A stretch of 60,000 nucleotides of DNA from Hydractinia symbiolongicarpus (GCF_029227915.1 NC_079876.1:22632001-22692000); one strand, 5' to 3'; shown: positions 12,009 through 25,110, numbered from the stretch's first letter. A program made the numbers and translations. The notes: generated by a model not told the origin, from the sequence alone.

Positions 12009-12902
12009 TCATTATTCGCCCTTCTCTGCTTTCAGCTAGTACTATTATTGAAAATAACTATCTTGATATAATCTCAGCAACTCGTTGCGTTATCATAATT
12101 TTAAATTCACCAACAGCACTAAAATTCCGTTACGGAAAAGCGTCCGCCATCTTGGGAAGCTATTGCAAAGTTGTTTTTCCGACATTTAAAAAATCCGACA
12201 TACCCGTCGCGAAAAAACTCCGATCTGGCGTCGAAATACACGTCAGTCGGCTTATCACGATATATTTGACGTATTTTGCTTTCCACACTATAAGGAGTTA
12301 TCGAGGCATATTGAAAATAACGCTAAATGACGACCCAAACCCCTGTTTTGCGGAAAAAATGTCGTTTATCGATTTTTTGCCCCTACGGCTCTTAATAAAG
12401 GCCTAAACTGAGAGTCGGTAAATGGTTAATACGTCATTGTCGACCATTTTTTTAAGATTTTTTTCTGCAACACCTTTTTCTTGTGGAGCAATATTATTTC
12501 ACATCGACTCAACACAGACAGCAATATGTGACTGGGTCCTTTGTAGTGCGGAAAGCTAAAGTGCTATTCCGGGGTCACGGTATAAGTGACCTGAGCAAGC
12601 AGATTGAACCAACTCATTGCTGGAGAAAGAAAAGTTTCTTAACTGTTTGCTTTAAGTTTTCTTTCTGATACTTTTATTTGTATTCTAGCAAGATTGCAGT
12701 TTCTTTTACTTTCATGTATTTTTTTATTTGTTTACATGTTTATTCACGTATACTTTATAGTTAGCTAGCTAAAGCTACCTATTCAGCCACCCAAAGATTT
12801 GCATTAGTTTTATTTGCCTCTTACTGTCACGTTTTCTAGCCATATAATAATCTTAAACAAAACCAATTTTAAGATTCTGGCTACCAACGTAGATGTTAGC
12901 TA
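12009..12902. other. LINE upstream region and non-coding spacer
   Basis: No supported gene. 12009-12480 precedes the minus-strand LINE and is richer in GC than its surroundings (words such as cgtccgccatcttgg), so it may be the element's 5' UTR/promoter. 12670-12900 is AT-rich with AGCT words. Confidence 0.35.
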
Positions 12903-13916
12903 ACATTTCTGATTTTTGTGTTAACTTTGCCAATGTGATTTTTACTTGGTTGTGAACTGGGGTTAGCTACCTTTAGCTAAAATGTAAAAGTAACCAAATA
13001 CAGTTGGCTGCAACAGAATTTTTAAGTAATCTTTTTCATACTAAATGCAATTAAGTAGTTAGCTACCACCTTACTGTAATATAAAATTTAGCAAAAGTCA
13101 AAAGTTTATTAATGAGACACAGAGTATCTATGCTATGTGCCTATCCCGTGTTGTTAAACAACGGTCTGTTTCCTGTGGTTTTATTTAAACTGAAGTATTT
13201 TGGAAAAGGCTATTAAGCTTATAGGCATGTGCGACACATTTTACCTGTACTAAGTGCTAAGCTCAGTGTTAACAATGGACTGTTTTTTTGGAAAAGGCTG
13301 TTACGCCTAGAGCATGTGCGATGTGGTTTACCTGTACTAAGGGGTCAGCCCACTGTGACAATTACTTTTTAATCTTTCTCGGGAATCACGTCTGTACGGG
13401 TGTGCAACACTGTTTACCTGGACTAACCGCTCAACCCCGTGTTGGTAATGGACTGTTTCTTGTGTTTTTATTTAAACAGAGTCTGCGAAAAAGTTTTTTT
13501 AAAAAGGTATTGTCCCCACACGCCTCTTCAACTCTGTTTTACTGTACTAAACGCTTAGCCCGATGTCACAATTAATTTTTTAACGTTTACTGAAACTTAT
13601 TCCGCAAAATAAAATAATATTGACTAATTGTTTTTGCTATGACGGAGAAACAACAGTTTGTAAACTCTGTTTTTATTTCAGCTTTTGTTGCTGTTTGGGA
13701 AAGTTACTTTTTAAAAAATATGTGACAGTTGCAACTCTATAATGGTGTATGCGCTTTACTTGATTTACGGCTTACTGCATACCTGTACTAAAGCACCCAC
13801 CTGATTGTGTGGCACAGTTTACGACTCTTATTAAGTACTCCTCAGGGCGTTCAACGCATGGTCACACCTTGACTTGAGGCTTACCCCGGCGTTTCGACGC
13901 CGGGTTCTCCGGCTAG
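12903..13916 (+). mobile_element. Nonautonomous Helitron, family 1
   Basis: About 1 kb, closely matching 33228-34329 and distantly 7700-8412. It ends in a GC-rich hairpin, CCCGGCGT (13885-13892) with ACGCCGGG (13897-13904) around a TTCG loop, then ttctccgg and CTAG (13913-13916) before T. This is the classical Helitron 3' structure. Inside are several degenerate sub-repeats with cctgtactaagcgc and tgtttttatttaaac. No protein is coded. The 5' end is only the limit of homology with the 33228 copy. Confidence 0.65.
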
Positions 13917-14505
13917 TCTATATAATAATACGCCAGTTCCGTGTGTCTGTCTGTCACTTTTGCAAAGTGGATTACATTCTTCAAAATTTTGTTTAACAAA
14001 TTCTATAAAACATCGCCTATAAAATTGTTCTGTAATTTACCAAACTTTACCGATAAAATAGTATTGACGTCAAAGGAAAGTTAATTAAGATTAGTGAAGC
14101 CATTACAATGCACTTAAAACTTTGAGGCCAAATAACTTGGAAACGAGGTGGTGACGTCAATGTTTTTTCACCGCGTGGGTAACTAGGGACAACCTGGGAC
14201 CAATTTGGGTAAGTTTTCCAAACCTGGGTCCCCGAATCCGTTTCGGAATGGACGGTTTGATGACGTCATCAAAAAACCTTTAAACCTTGATAGCTCTGCA
14301 ACCGTTTGTCAAAGATACATGATCATATACATTTTCTTGATCAGCATTTCAAGATATATACGATAAAGGCAACAGGTATACAAATTTCTGAAAAAATATC
14401 TTTATTTTGTATTTGCACTGCTGACGTCAGCAAAAAAACTAAAACAACCTATTTTTCCATTGTCCTTCTGCCTAAGTGGATTACTCCACGGGATTTATCG
14501 ACTAG
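13917..14505 (+). mobile_element. Nonautonomous Helitron, complete, 589 bp (family 2)
   Basis: Starts TCTATATAATAATACGCC directly after the CTAG of the preceding element, followed by gtgtgtctgtctgtcac, a typical Helitron 5' end. It ends with the hairpin GTGGA (14476-14480) / TCCAC (14485-14489), then gggatttatcga and CTAG (14502-14505), followed by T. There are no terminal inverted repeats and no target duplication, as expected of Helitrons. No coding region. Confidence 0.7.
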
Positions 14506-15821
14506 TCTATATAATAATACACTTGTGTGATTAAACATGCAAGTCCACGACACGCAAAGTACGGGTCACTTTCTTACGACGTGGCGTTACGCTAAAATTT
14601 ACCAAGTTAAAAAAAACGCAAATCAGGGGGTTACTATTTAAATATTTAATTCTCTTTTCTTATTACTTTAAAAAATAAAACTCTTTTTCTTTATTTAATT
14701 AAAACTAATTTTTATTTTATTATTAAATGTTTTTTATTTATTTTTTTGTTTTAATTGCCCCGTTGGTCGTTATAGATAGAATAATTTAATTTTAATTAGC
14801 AAATAATAATTACCCCCAGTCTACCCCCAGTGCGCGCCGTATCTCACGGAAACAAAGTTTATCAACTGAAAAATGAAAACTGAAGCGAAGAAAGTTGTCT
14901 CTCTCTCAAAGTAATCCTGAAAATAGTTTTTTCAAACAATGTTTACTCATCATCAGGTTAGATTAAAGCTTATTAATTGTTTCTTCTATCATTTTTGTGT
15001 TCTGGGACCGAGGTTTCTTTCTTTTTTAAAAAAACTATCGAATTCGAATGATAATTCGAATCTAAAATGTAAAAAACAAAACTGTTGTTGTAGAGCGATT
15101 GTTGTCGAGCGAGTATAAAAAAATTATGTTGTTGTCAGAAATATTTGTTATAAAGAAGAAAAACGTACGATGATATAACGTCAAAAAGAGAACTGATTGG
15201 AAATGTATCAGACAATTGTAGCTAGCTATACATTTTAAATTTGTTTTCTTTGGGATGAACGAAGTTTAGTAATCGAAGTAAAAAACTGATTGGACTTTTA
15301 TCCAGAGAACGTTAGCTACTATTGAGAAAGTGAAAGAAATCCAGGTGTGTTGTTCAGATTATCCTGTAGAGAAATAAATTTAGTTGAATAACGATATTTA
15401 AGCCGTTTACACGTCTTTATTTTATTGAGGCATTATATATTTTTGGGTCACGAGGATAGTATTCGTCAAGAAAGTTAAGAACTTTTTTCGTAAGATTATA
15501 CTCTAAACAATGGGTCAAAATATCCTAACAATATGTCTAAGCTTGATTGTTTGTTCTGATATAAAAATTTGCATGATGCACAAATTTAATTAGAAGTTTA
15601 CTTTTTTATTGCGTTTATATCTCACAAACTGAACCTTTTTCTCTCCAAAGCAATGGGCAAGTACACCAGGGAAAGTTAAGAACATGAAGGCTGAAACGAA
15701 AAAACACTATTCTTATAAAATACAGCGTGTATATCGTAGAGAAGAATTTATATAAAATGTAAAAAGTAATTTTTCCGTTGTTACTGTTTTTAACGCTACG
15801 AAGTGTTTGATGTCGTTATAA
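14506..15821 (+). mobile_element. Helitron 5' end and following AT-rich segment
   Basis: A new 5' terminus, TCTATATAATAATACAC, begins immediately after the preceding CTAG. I could not find a matching hairpin plus CTAG before the next 5' terminus at 15822, so the 3' end is missing or diverged. The interior is AT-rich and non-coding. Confidence 0.45.
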
Positions 15822-18673
15822 TCTCTTATAATAATACGCTAAGTGTGTCCGTCTGTCTGTGACAGGCAAAGTGGATGTGTTCATTTTCCTTTGATGTAGC
15901 CGAAATTTCCTTTCAAGTCTCCGAAGAAGTTATATCCATTTTGCTAGCAGGTTTACTTTGTTTACATCACGTGATCAAAATGGATCAACTTGATTTGCCG
16001 AAATAAATTTAACGGCTTTCTGTACAAAAATAGTGTCCCTCGACACCGAAAACAACAACAAAAAAAGAACGGTCCCTTCGTCTTGAAAAAAGTGCAAAAA
16101 GTAATTCAGAGAAAGAAAAGTCCAAGAAGTGAATTAAGAAGTGGTAGCTAGAGCTAGAAGTAAAGTAGTAAAGTTAGAATTAGAAAATAAAGGCTAGAGT
16201 TTGAAGTGGATTTAAAATCAATAATAGTAAGAACTTTGATGTTTTTAGACGTTTATTTTTTATGTCACTGGAGCAAGCAGACTCGCATTTTCCAAGAAAA
16301 GCCTCAAATTCTTGAAGTTTTATATTTTAGCGCTTTTTTAAAAACAAACCTAGCCACCATATTTGTTTATGTTTTTGTTGCATAATTAATGTATCCCCTG
16401 GTGCGTAACTAATGTGTTTGTCCTAAAATTCAAAATGCTACATAAAGCTGTTAGCTGACTAACAAACGGAAAACTTTGGTTTGTTGAACTTACTGCTCAC
16501 TGTTATGTTATTATTTTTACATTACTATTGTTTCTCTTTATATGTGTTTTACTAAGCATAAATAGCTAGCTTTAGTTTTAGCTAAGTGTTCCCAGGTTAA
16601 GTATATTTAACTGGGGGTCTTAGCTACTGTTAGCTAGCTAATGTTGGCCTCTCCAATGCCTGCGCTCCTCTCATCCCATGGCTAGCTCTAACCTATGACT
16701 TATATTGTTATTCCTTTTTTTAATTATCTATAGCTACCTTAGTTTCCTTAACTTCTTTTCTTTTATGAGCACGATACGAAATCTTTAAAGACTTGAACTT
16801 TTGCAGATGTATTTTATATTTCTTTTCGCATTTCCTGTAAACTTTACAAAGGGACCACGTGCAATATGACAAGTGGAATTTTTTTTTCCAGAATTTAAAG
16901 CGTGCGTGTTTATTTTTTTTATTGTTTTTTTTCTGACATCCTGTTTAACTTTCGTTAGCCTACATGTAAAATGCCAGGTTATTTTTTCAGGGGGGTGTAG
17001 ACATTTGATTGGAAATTTACATGGGTTTTTGACTTTATTTTAATTTAGAGAGGATGGTCGTTCGGTTCGGGAAGGTTGTTCGTGTTTTTGTTTGTGTTGC
17101 AAACTGCTGTTTTTTAAAATTTTTTTTTTTTTGTGGAAAAAAGACCACATGCAAATATACTGAAAGCACAAATTTTGTAGAATTGGCCTCCACTGAAGGC
17201 TGTTATGTAAGCTGTTGGCTTCTTCATAGTTCGTATTATAAACTTTTGTTGGGGAGAATTAAACTGCATGTGATGTCATTTTTGCTGGAAGAAAAGTCCA
17301 TGGTTTCACGTTTTTGTTAAGATTTTTATAATTGTGGTAATATATAACTGTGTTTGGTGATGATGAAAAAACTTTTTTGTTTTTTATATTTTTTGAAATG
17401 CCTGATTTTTCTATAATTTGATGTGTTTCATAACCTTTGTGTAGAAGGTTTATGGACAATAGCAATATAGAACATGCTAAATGAACTGATATTTGTTGAT
17501 TTGGATGTGCTCCTTAAAAACCGATCTGTTTTACATTTTGTGTTAACTTTTGTGAGGATGGACCGTATATGCACTTTGTTTTCCAAAAATAATATCTTTG
17601 TTGATTCAAATTTACTCCTTATTTATTTTTGACATTCACGTTTAAAATGGTTGGTAAAGGTAACTACAGATCATCATACTAAGGAAAAATTTTTTGTGTT
17701 CTTAACCTGTTAATTTTTACAATTTGTGTATATATATTTTTGGGATACAGGATAGTATGTAATCGAATAAATGATTTTCCAGATATAAATTTGATGTTTT
17801 TTGACACTTCTGATTGAAATATTAAAGGTTTTCAACGAAGTAAATATTTGAGATGTCTTATTTCTGACTTTATTACTGTATTATTGTAAGTGTTGTACTT
17901 GATTCTATACATTATTTTGATTAGTGTTTCAAGCTCTACACATAATCTTTGTTGATTCAAGTTTATTCTTTGCTCATTGATTTTTTGACATTTATGTTTA
18001 AAATTGTTGGTAAAGGGCAGTACGGAACTAAAAGAGATTTTTGTGTTTTTAACTGGTTGATTTTTACATTTTGTGTAAATTTTTGTGGGAGAGGATGGTA
18101 TGCAACTGAAATGACTGATTTTTCTAGATTTAAATTTGATGTTTTCCAAACTATGGCTTTTTCATATTTTTGTATAAGCGTAAGGGAAAAACAATATTTA
18201 AACTGTGTAAAAAAGTTATTTTTGTTGATTTGTGCTAACTCTTGGAGGCCTCCTTTTTGACACTTCAGAAAAAAATACTGAGGGTTTTCAACATAATCAC
18301 TTATAAGATGTATATACATATTTGAGATGCGTTATTTCTGACATTGTTATTATCCGTGTTGTGACTGTTGGTGTTGTAACTGTCGGTCTTCTTACTGTCG
18401 GTTTTGTGAGTTTAGTGTTGTGAGTGTCGATGTTTGAGTGTCGTTGTTGTAACTTTTTATCAACTAGATTTTACACCTTGCAAGCTGTTCTTTTTTATTT
18501 TGTGTAGGATTTGTGTGGAGGATATAATGCGATTTGATATTTGACATTTTGTGTAAGATTTTAAGAACATTTTTTTGTATATGCACTGCTGACGTCAGAA
18601 AAACATCTAAAAGAACCTATTTTCCCATTGTCCTTCTGCCTAAGTGGATTTCTCCACGGGCCTTATCGACTAG
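15822..18673 (+). mobile_element. Nonautonomous Helitron, 2.85 kb (long form of family 2)
   Basis: Begins TCTCTTATAATAATACGC after an A and continues gtgtccgtctgtctgtgaca. It ends with hairpin GTGGA / TCCAC, gggccttatcga and CTAG (18670-18673), followed by T. The interior matches the interrupted repeat at 1320-1846 plus 5288-6944, with recurrent phrases on the theme cttttgtgaggaaggaccat. It carries no convincing protein. The uninterrupted copy here shows where the LINE at 1847-5287 inserted. Confidence 0.65.
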
Positions 18674-20199
18674 TAAACCTTAATGTAAACAGAGTTAAAT
18701 CAATGTTAACATCTGTTACGTTTTGATCGTTTGAATTATTATTCGATTCTTAAATTCGAAAACACTGCATTGTTATCATGCACGGCACGTTTGCGCAATG
18801 GGAGGGTTGCTGTATGCAATAGACTAAATAGCTAATTTGGTATGATGCATTACAAACTGTACGTTGTGTAAATTTTGCAATAACCTTTTTTGTGTGACTT
18901 AACGATTTTTTCTAATGTCTGGTATACTATTTTCCCTGGTGTACTTCTGGCATGGTAGAGCAAGTATATAGTTTTAGCAGGTTTAGCTTTTTACATAACC
19001 GTTGTTAGACACCTTCGATTGTGTAGACCTTTTGCATTTTTATTTTTATTTATTTTTATTTTGTTGTTGAACCTGCTTATATTCTTACACGTTTTCTTTC
19101 AGCGGGTATAAATATAATAATGAAGATTGAAAGCAACCTCAATCCCAGGGCTTTTTTTCTCTTTTATTTTTATTATTATTTTTTTATTGTTACACATGCT
19201 TATTTTTTTGACGTTTTGTTTCAGCGGTTATAGATATAGAATAATGCAAATTGTGACTTTTAAAAATTCAAATTACTGTGTTCTATGTTTTTATTTTGCA
19301 CCCATCACATAGACTCGATGAGAGATTCAGTGACTTCTTCCACGGGACTTCGGCTAGTCAACACCATAAACATACACTTCAGACCCTTGGCAACACCATA
19401 AACATACACTTGCAGACCCTCCCAAACAGCAAAAATAGCACTTTACACGTAAATGGCCATACGTGTATTGTAACATCTCCAAAACACCATATGAGGGTAG
19501 TGGACGGTTTTACATGTGATGTCATAGAGCGGAGCTGAAGGGTTTACAAGTAGTCATAGACATGGGGTGTGTGAGGCAAGTTTTAGCATTGCTATAACTA
19601 CTTTTCAGCTTGATCTGCTTCCTCTGCATGCAAAAGATTGCTTTTATATAAGCTTGCTACAAGCATAATAAATCTTAACATATGCATCTATCTTCAGGAG
19701 TATATTACCAGGAGATAAAACAAGCAGCATTTCTTATTATGTGAAATTCACTGAGGTTTTATCCTTACGCTTCTTCAAAATCGCTTGAATAATGGAACTA
19801 CAATCTCTTAATAATTTTTCTCTTTGAATATCATCGCGTTTTGCAGCATTTGGAGCAGATAAGGTGACGTTGTAGCTTGATAGCCAAGATTAGTAGCAGA
19901 TTGTCCTTGTTTAATTAAATGGCAAGTAGAGGTCTGCCCCCCCCCCCCCCTGGCATCCTTAACAACAGAACTTTGCACATTCATCCATTCTATCCATTCC
20001 ATTCTAAATTCAAAAAATTTGAATGGATCTTCTGCAATTCATCTGAAACAGACGGGACCATTGGATTGTCTGTTTGAAACACCTAAAAAAGACGCTGGAA
20101 AGGAAAATTAACCAATAGAAAAACTGAGATAATAGCTGAAGTCAAATTCAAAAACTAGAGGTTCGATGACAAATTTGCCAATATAGTGTTGAAAAATTG
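18674..20199. other. Non-coding region with a possible Helitron 3' remnant
   Basis: No supported gene. At 19331-19357 the sequence cttcttccacgggacttcgg followed by CTAG and T resembles a Helitron 3' end. At 19359-19420 a phrase beginning caacaccataaacatacact is duplicated in tandem with a period of about 32 bases. A pure run of fourteen C lies at 19937-19950. The rest is AT-rich. Confidence 0.4.
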
Positions 20200-20460
20200 T
20201 CAATCCCAATTTAAATCCATTGTATTAAAGAAGACTACTAATACATCTTGAAAAAGCATGAACTTTTCATTGTGATAAGTATCATAAGAGGGATTTTTAG
20301 CAGGTCTATAAAAGGGTGACAAACTTTGGTAATGCTCAACTATTTTTACAACAAATGGCAAAACGTCTTTTGCTCGTTCAACAACAACTTTGTCTTCGAC
20401 CCATCTTGTTGAGCAAAATCTAGAATGATGTTTAAGGGAAGTTAAAGTTACATTTAACAA
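20200..20460 (-). pseudogene. Possible transposase/KRBA2-like fragment
   Basis: An 86-codon open stretch on the minus strand contains LKHHSRFCSTRWVED followed by RAKDVLPFVVKIVEHYQSL and YDTYHNEKFMLFQDVLVVFF. The pattern TRW-VE, then a helix and a block of long hydrophobic helices, resembles fragments of transposon-derived proteins annotated as KRAB-A domain-containing 2-like or hAT-like in invertebrates. No catalytic residues are present. The assignment rests on pattern memory only and could be wrong. Confidence 0.3.
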
Positions 20461-21189
20461 GTAGATTATTAAATAATATCTTTAAATCTTAAAGACATAC
20501 AGCTAAAACTAGCCGTTTTAGGGAGACATTTAAATTATTGATTGTAATGTGTATGTCTCTTCGTACAGATGATTTTTTTAAAAACTTAGCCATTGATTTT
20601 TTAATTTTCTAATTTTCTAATTTTGATTCAACAGGGGTCATTCTTTTCTCAAATGACCATAAACCGAATGTAAACAACAACTGCCAACATTGAAAAGGGA
20701 AGCATGATTCAGTTCTTCTCGTTCTCTGTTAATTTTGGTAAAAGTACTCTAGTTTACATTAGGGCCATCCGTTCCTACCCTGATCATACTTGCGGCGTCA
20801 AGATCTTTGATTGCGTCTATCTTTTCAGCAGATGGGACATTTACATTTGGTCGAAAGAGGAAACGAGAGTCCAAATAACTGTAGAAATACTTCCTGATTT
20901 AAAAACGGAATTGACTATTGTCTAAGACAATCTAGACTTTCGTCACTTAGTAATGTAAAACAGGAAGCCCAGGGCTTGAAGATTTCCGCCATTAGCCTGA
21001 AAGATTTTAAAATTTGAAGTAAGACTTGAAAACGGAGAATTAGGGGTAAACAAATCATTGAGTATTATTATTGTAACTAACCTGCAATGTTCAATGCCAC
21101 GAGCATAGATAAATATGCGATGGCAGAAAAGACATGTAAACACGGTAAAAAAAAAAAAAAAAAATGTTTTGAAGTAGCCTTTAATGTTG
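20461..21189. other. Non-coding sequence downstream of the Helentron
   Basis: No supported gene. A long A run lies at about 21146-21164. The Helentron 3' terminus should lie in this interval, but I could not recognise it. Confidence 0.35.
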
Positions 21190-21800
21190 TGTAAATTTCT
21201 ATTCCAGAGAGATTTTAAGCCGGACTGCATCATGGTCACTGAAATAGACATTCTTAACGAAGGTCAAAGATGTTTAGAACATTCTTATGGATATAGATGT
21301 GGTCAATAAGTGAACCTGATATATGAGTTGGAGAGGTTACAACTTGTTAATATTCAGTAAGAAAGTCAAGGAAATCATCTTCGCCACTAAATGCATTTAC
21401 ATTAAAATCTCCGAGTATAATATCAATAGTTTCATTTCCCAAAAAATGTTGAGCAAGGTAAAGTGACTGTTCTCGATTAAAACAACTTTTATTATATAGA
21501 AGTAGAAAAAATGAAAACGTTCTTTTTGTCATTTTAAAAAATATTGCACCTGGAATTTTTACAATATTGAACAATTCTATAATTTTGTTATGCCGAACTA
21601 AAAGACTAGAAAATCTATCGTTGTCATCGTCTATCTATCATCTAGAAAACACATCGTTGTTCAAAATCAAATTAAAGAAACCTAATTTTGTGTCGCATTG
21701 GGTGTTACATGGTATCTGGGTTTCTGTCAGGCATAATAAATGACTTTCCATGAGAACGCGGTCGGACCTAACATCGTTTTTATGTTTGTTATACGGCCTT
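21190..21800 (-). pseudogene. Helentron AP-type endonuclease domain
   Basis: Follows the helicase on the minus strand. Visible blocks: SHLLCLTETQI (about 21760-21700), IDIILGDFNVNAF (about 21430-21395), SPTHISGSLIDHIYI (about 21330-21285) and, after a frameshift, VYFSDHDAVRLKIS (about 21250-21210). GDFN and SDH are the catalytic-core motifs of the exonuclease-endonuclease-phosphatase fold used by LINE and Helentron endonucleases. The first part is broken by a stop at about 21638 and frame changes near 21345 and 21250. In intact elements this domain is fused to the Rep-helicase protein. Confidence 0.7.
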
Positions 21801-23376
21801 GTATTAAGAAGAGTAACTACAACAGAATTTTCACTTATTAAACCAGTATCTCTTGATATCAACTTCGAACGTTCTCGCATATAATTGTATTGCTCGGTTG
21901 CTCGGTTATCTGATTTAATAGCTGACCTGGTAAATGTTTCCGTTCGGTATAAACCCTCTAAACATGTAACTCTACTCAATGCAACATAGATTTCTCCTGA
22001 GTGAAAGGCTCTTTGCTTTATTAAATCAAAGCAAACACCAATTTTATCAAATGTTTCCCCTTTAACCTTATAAACAGTGCAGCCCCACGACAACATTAGT
22101 GGGAATTGCATTTGTTTCATAGAAGGTGAGGATGGATTATATTTGTTAAACTTGATTTCTTTCTGTATTCGGTTAATTGGAACAACATTTTTTCGCATAG
22201 CATATGGATCTGTTCGTATGGCTTAAGTCCTGCGTTTTTGTCTTCCATTTTTAGATATATTTTTATAACTTTTCCTACACTATCGGTTTTTAAAGAATGA
22301 ACAGTTCCAATCTGTCCGTTTATAAGTTTATCTGATACGTCAATGTTTGACGTCAACATAACTTTTGCGTTAAGTTTTAAAAGAAGGTTTTGAGCAAGTC
22401 CACCTGTTTCCATTTGAGTGCGGCTAGAAAGATTTTGCACCATTGACACGGGAATATTTTCTGGAATTTTGTCACTGGCCTCCATATTTATTTCCTCCGA
22501 TGCTAGACCGTTTAACATTTTTTTGTTGTGCTCAGAGGCAGGTTGGTTTTCGGCAAAGATATGAATCGTATCTTTGGGATAATTTAGATCATTTTGGGAA
22601 ATGAATTTTGATTTCAATACATTTTCGTGTCGTGTTTCTAAGTTTCCCACTCTGATATTGTTCAGTAATTCAATCAAACATTGATCACCACGCTGCCTCA
22701 TAACTTCCATCAATTCAGCAATCTTAAAATATTTTCAGCAATGTGAGAGATTTAACATTACATCCTTGTATTCTGCGCAAACTGGCCTTGCTTGAATTGG
22801 TGGAAGTTGATAAAAATCACCACATGCTTTCACAGATATTTCTGCAAATGGAATTTCTTTTGAACATCCAAATATTTCGGTTAGGCGTTGATGAATGTGT
22901 AAAAGCAGTTTGTTTAAAACCATTGAGATTTCGTCTATAACAATAATGCTTAATTCTGAAAATTTGTTTCGTAGCATGCATTTTTTTATCAACTTAGAAA
23001 TGTTTTTAGTAAAACTTCTATCAACTGGTATACCTAAGGCTGAATGTATTGTATTTCCCTCTACATTGATGGCAGCATCACCTATTGGCGCTAGAATGAG
23101 AATTTTATCCTTTTTTAAGTTCCCTGCACGATAAGAAAGTGCTTTCTTTAGCATGTCAGAAAATGTAGATAACAAATGTGACTTTCCACAACCTGCACTT
23201 CCTGTCAAAAAGATATGGATTGGCTCGATTTTATGGTACGCGTTACATGCTAAGCTTTTTATGAAATCTCTAACCCAATCATTTACAACATCAAATATTT
23301 GCCTTTGAGTTTTATTTAATGTTCGAATTTTTTCATGGAGTACTTTGTCATCGATATGGTTATTCGTATTACTCAT
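21800..23376 (-). pseudogene. Helentron Pif1-type DNA helicase domain
   Basis: Minus-strand frames at 23376-22735, 22713-22117 and 22198-21638. They contain LNKTQRQIFDVV, Walker A FLTGSAGCGKSH, then IIVIDEISMV (Walker B) and CGDFYQLPPI. The second segment has LNAKVMLTSNIDVSDKLING and GQIGTV. The third has MQFPLMLSWGCTVYKVKGET and GEIYVALSRVT, the Pif1 C-terminal motifs. A short break lies between 22735 and 22713, and a frame change near 22150. The order and motifs match superfamily 1B helicases of Helitrons, which unwind DNA during rolling-circle transposition. Confidence 0.85.
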
Positions 23377-24089
23377 CTCATCAGAAACATCGTCATTTTT
23401 TTGTTTTTTTGTTCAAGGTTATTTACATTTGTATGAAAATTTACCATTGCTTCTTCAACAAGTTCACCGAAAGGCTCGCAAATTTTTTTATTTCTATTTA
23501 TAGCTTCTAATACACCTTCTTTCAATATTTTTCCCGTGTAAGTTCCCAAGTTTTCACTTAACAATTCTGCTTCCTGCCGAAACGGATAGAACATAAAAAG
23601 CAAATGATGCGCATATCCTTCTGGATTTTTTTCTGGACTAGGTATATGGTATCTCAAAACGCATTTTTGTTTTCGCAAAGACAACATTCCCTTAGAGGAA
23701 AATAAAGGCAGAGTTTTGGGATAAGTAGAATCCATTTGCATTTCAGGTATGATTTCTTCAGGTATTTCCGGTTGACTGTCATTTTCATCTTCTGTTTTTG
23801 GTTTTATTTTCACAGAATAATTCGATAAAAATTCTGCATAGCACATTGGGTCCAGCATGCAATATTTTCTGTTTTTGAACTCTGTATTTGATCTTTCCAT
23901 GTATCTTTTGGACATATTAGGCTTGAAAATATCAGTACTGTCCGGTGGCAAACTTAAAATTTCTTCTTCGTGCCGACATACCCTGTACCGTTTCTCAGGA
24001 ATGTTACTATTTGCAAAAACAACAACAGGGAATGTCTTTCGTAACCATATTTCTGGCATTATAATAGAAACTGCTTCTTGAACTGACAT
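23373..24089 (-). pseudogene. Helitron Rep-helicase linker region
   Basis: A 238-codon open segment, MSVQEAVSIIMPEIWLRKTF... to the helicase. It contains the Helitron-conserved phrases EILSLPPDSTDIFKPNM, KRYMERS, CYAEFLSNY, YHIPSPEKNPEGYAHHLL and MFYPFR. These sit between the Rep tyrosines and the Pif1 domain in animal Helitrons. Its frame overlaps the start of the helicase segment at 23373-23376, so only a small indel separates them. Confidence 0.8.
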
Positions 24090-25110
24090 TTCGCGATGAT
24101 TTCGATACGCATTTGAATTGACTTTATCTGTTCAAATAACGAACCACGAGTTTCTAGTGCTTGTGATGCGGCTCTTTCGTCGCTTCTGAAGATTCGTCTT
24201 CCGCTTTAGACAAGTAAGCACACATGTAAGACACTGCTTTATAATAATCAAGAACAGTTTAAATGTCTATGTTGACTTCCCATGCCATCTTCGATAAAAT
24301 AATTATTAATAAAACAAGAATCTGAAATGCCTTCGAAAGTGAATTTGAAATCCACTACCAGGCGAGATGCTTAATGCGTTTTCATATTCTTCCTTAGTGA
24401 TGTCTAAACTTTCAAGTATTTCTTCAATTGTTTTTGGGCGCCTATAATTCGGTTCATCGGAAGTAAGAATATTATTGATTCGTGGATTCAGATTTGAATC
24501 TAATGTCTTTACCTTGCCTAGTATCGTCTTCCTTTTCTTTATTATTATTTCCCTTTCTTCTTTAGATATCAGGTAATGGTTTAGCGACAGTTGTACGGTC
24601 AGTGAAAAATTTGGCAAAAGAGTATCGACAATTTTTATTCTTGTATTTTAGACAAGATTTTGAGTGAGAATGTGTTTGAAATATTGAAACTAGGAAGTGT
24701 ACATTTAATTATTTTATCAACGAAAGCGATATACTGCTCTTTATTGTCACTACGTAAGACAGGCGCATTGTGTACCCATAATAAAGAGTGAATGTGTGGA
24801 CTACCTCCTACCTGAAATTCAACTCTAATGGCGTAGTAGCTTACTTTACCTAACGGTCCGTTGACAACTATTGTTTTAAAAAACGTCTCAACTCTGTATT
24901 GGAAATATCTTGCTAAAAGAACTGGATTGCTATTAAGAATCCGGTTCGTTGAAAGTAATTTAGATTTTTAATTTCCTCTTCAGTGATATCATTCCCTTGT
25001 AATTTAGTTATAATTTTAACTAGTTCATTCCATTTTAAATCTGCGCAAGACAGGGTCATAAAAAATGGCGGAAGTCCTAACTATTTTACCATGGCTAAAA
25101 CTTCAAAGAG
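24090..25110 (-). pseudogene. Helitron Rep (HUH-type) nuclease, fragmented
   Basis: Minus-strand translation shows GLPPFFMTLSCADLKW (about 25080-25030), PHIHSLLWVHNAPVLR (about 24800-24755; HxH metal-binding motif), an open segment at 24617-24306 with ITKEEYENALSIS, and KAVSYMCAYLSKAEDE at about 24243-24195. The two tyrosines of YMCAY (codons at 24214-24228) fit the paired catalytic tyrosines of Helitron Rep. The pieces lie in different frames with stops between them. This domain nicks and joins DNA during rolling-circle transposition. Confidence 0.75.

Noticed and set aside
10103-12406. Several plus-strand open stretches over the R2-like LINE
   Set aside because: They are antisense to a recognisable RT/endonuclease and carry no motif of their own.
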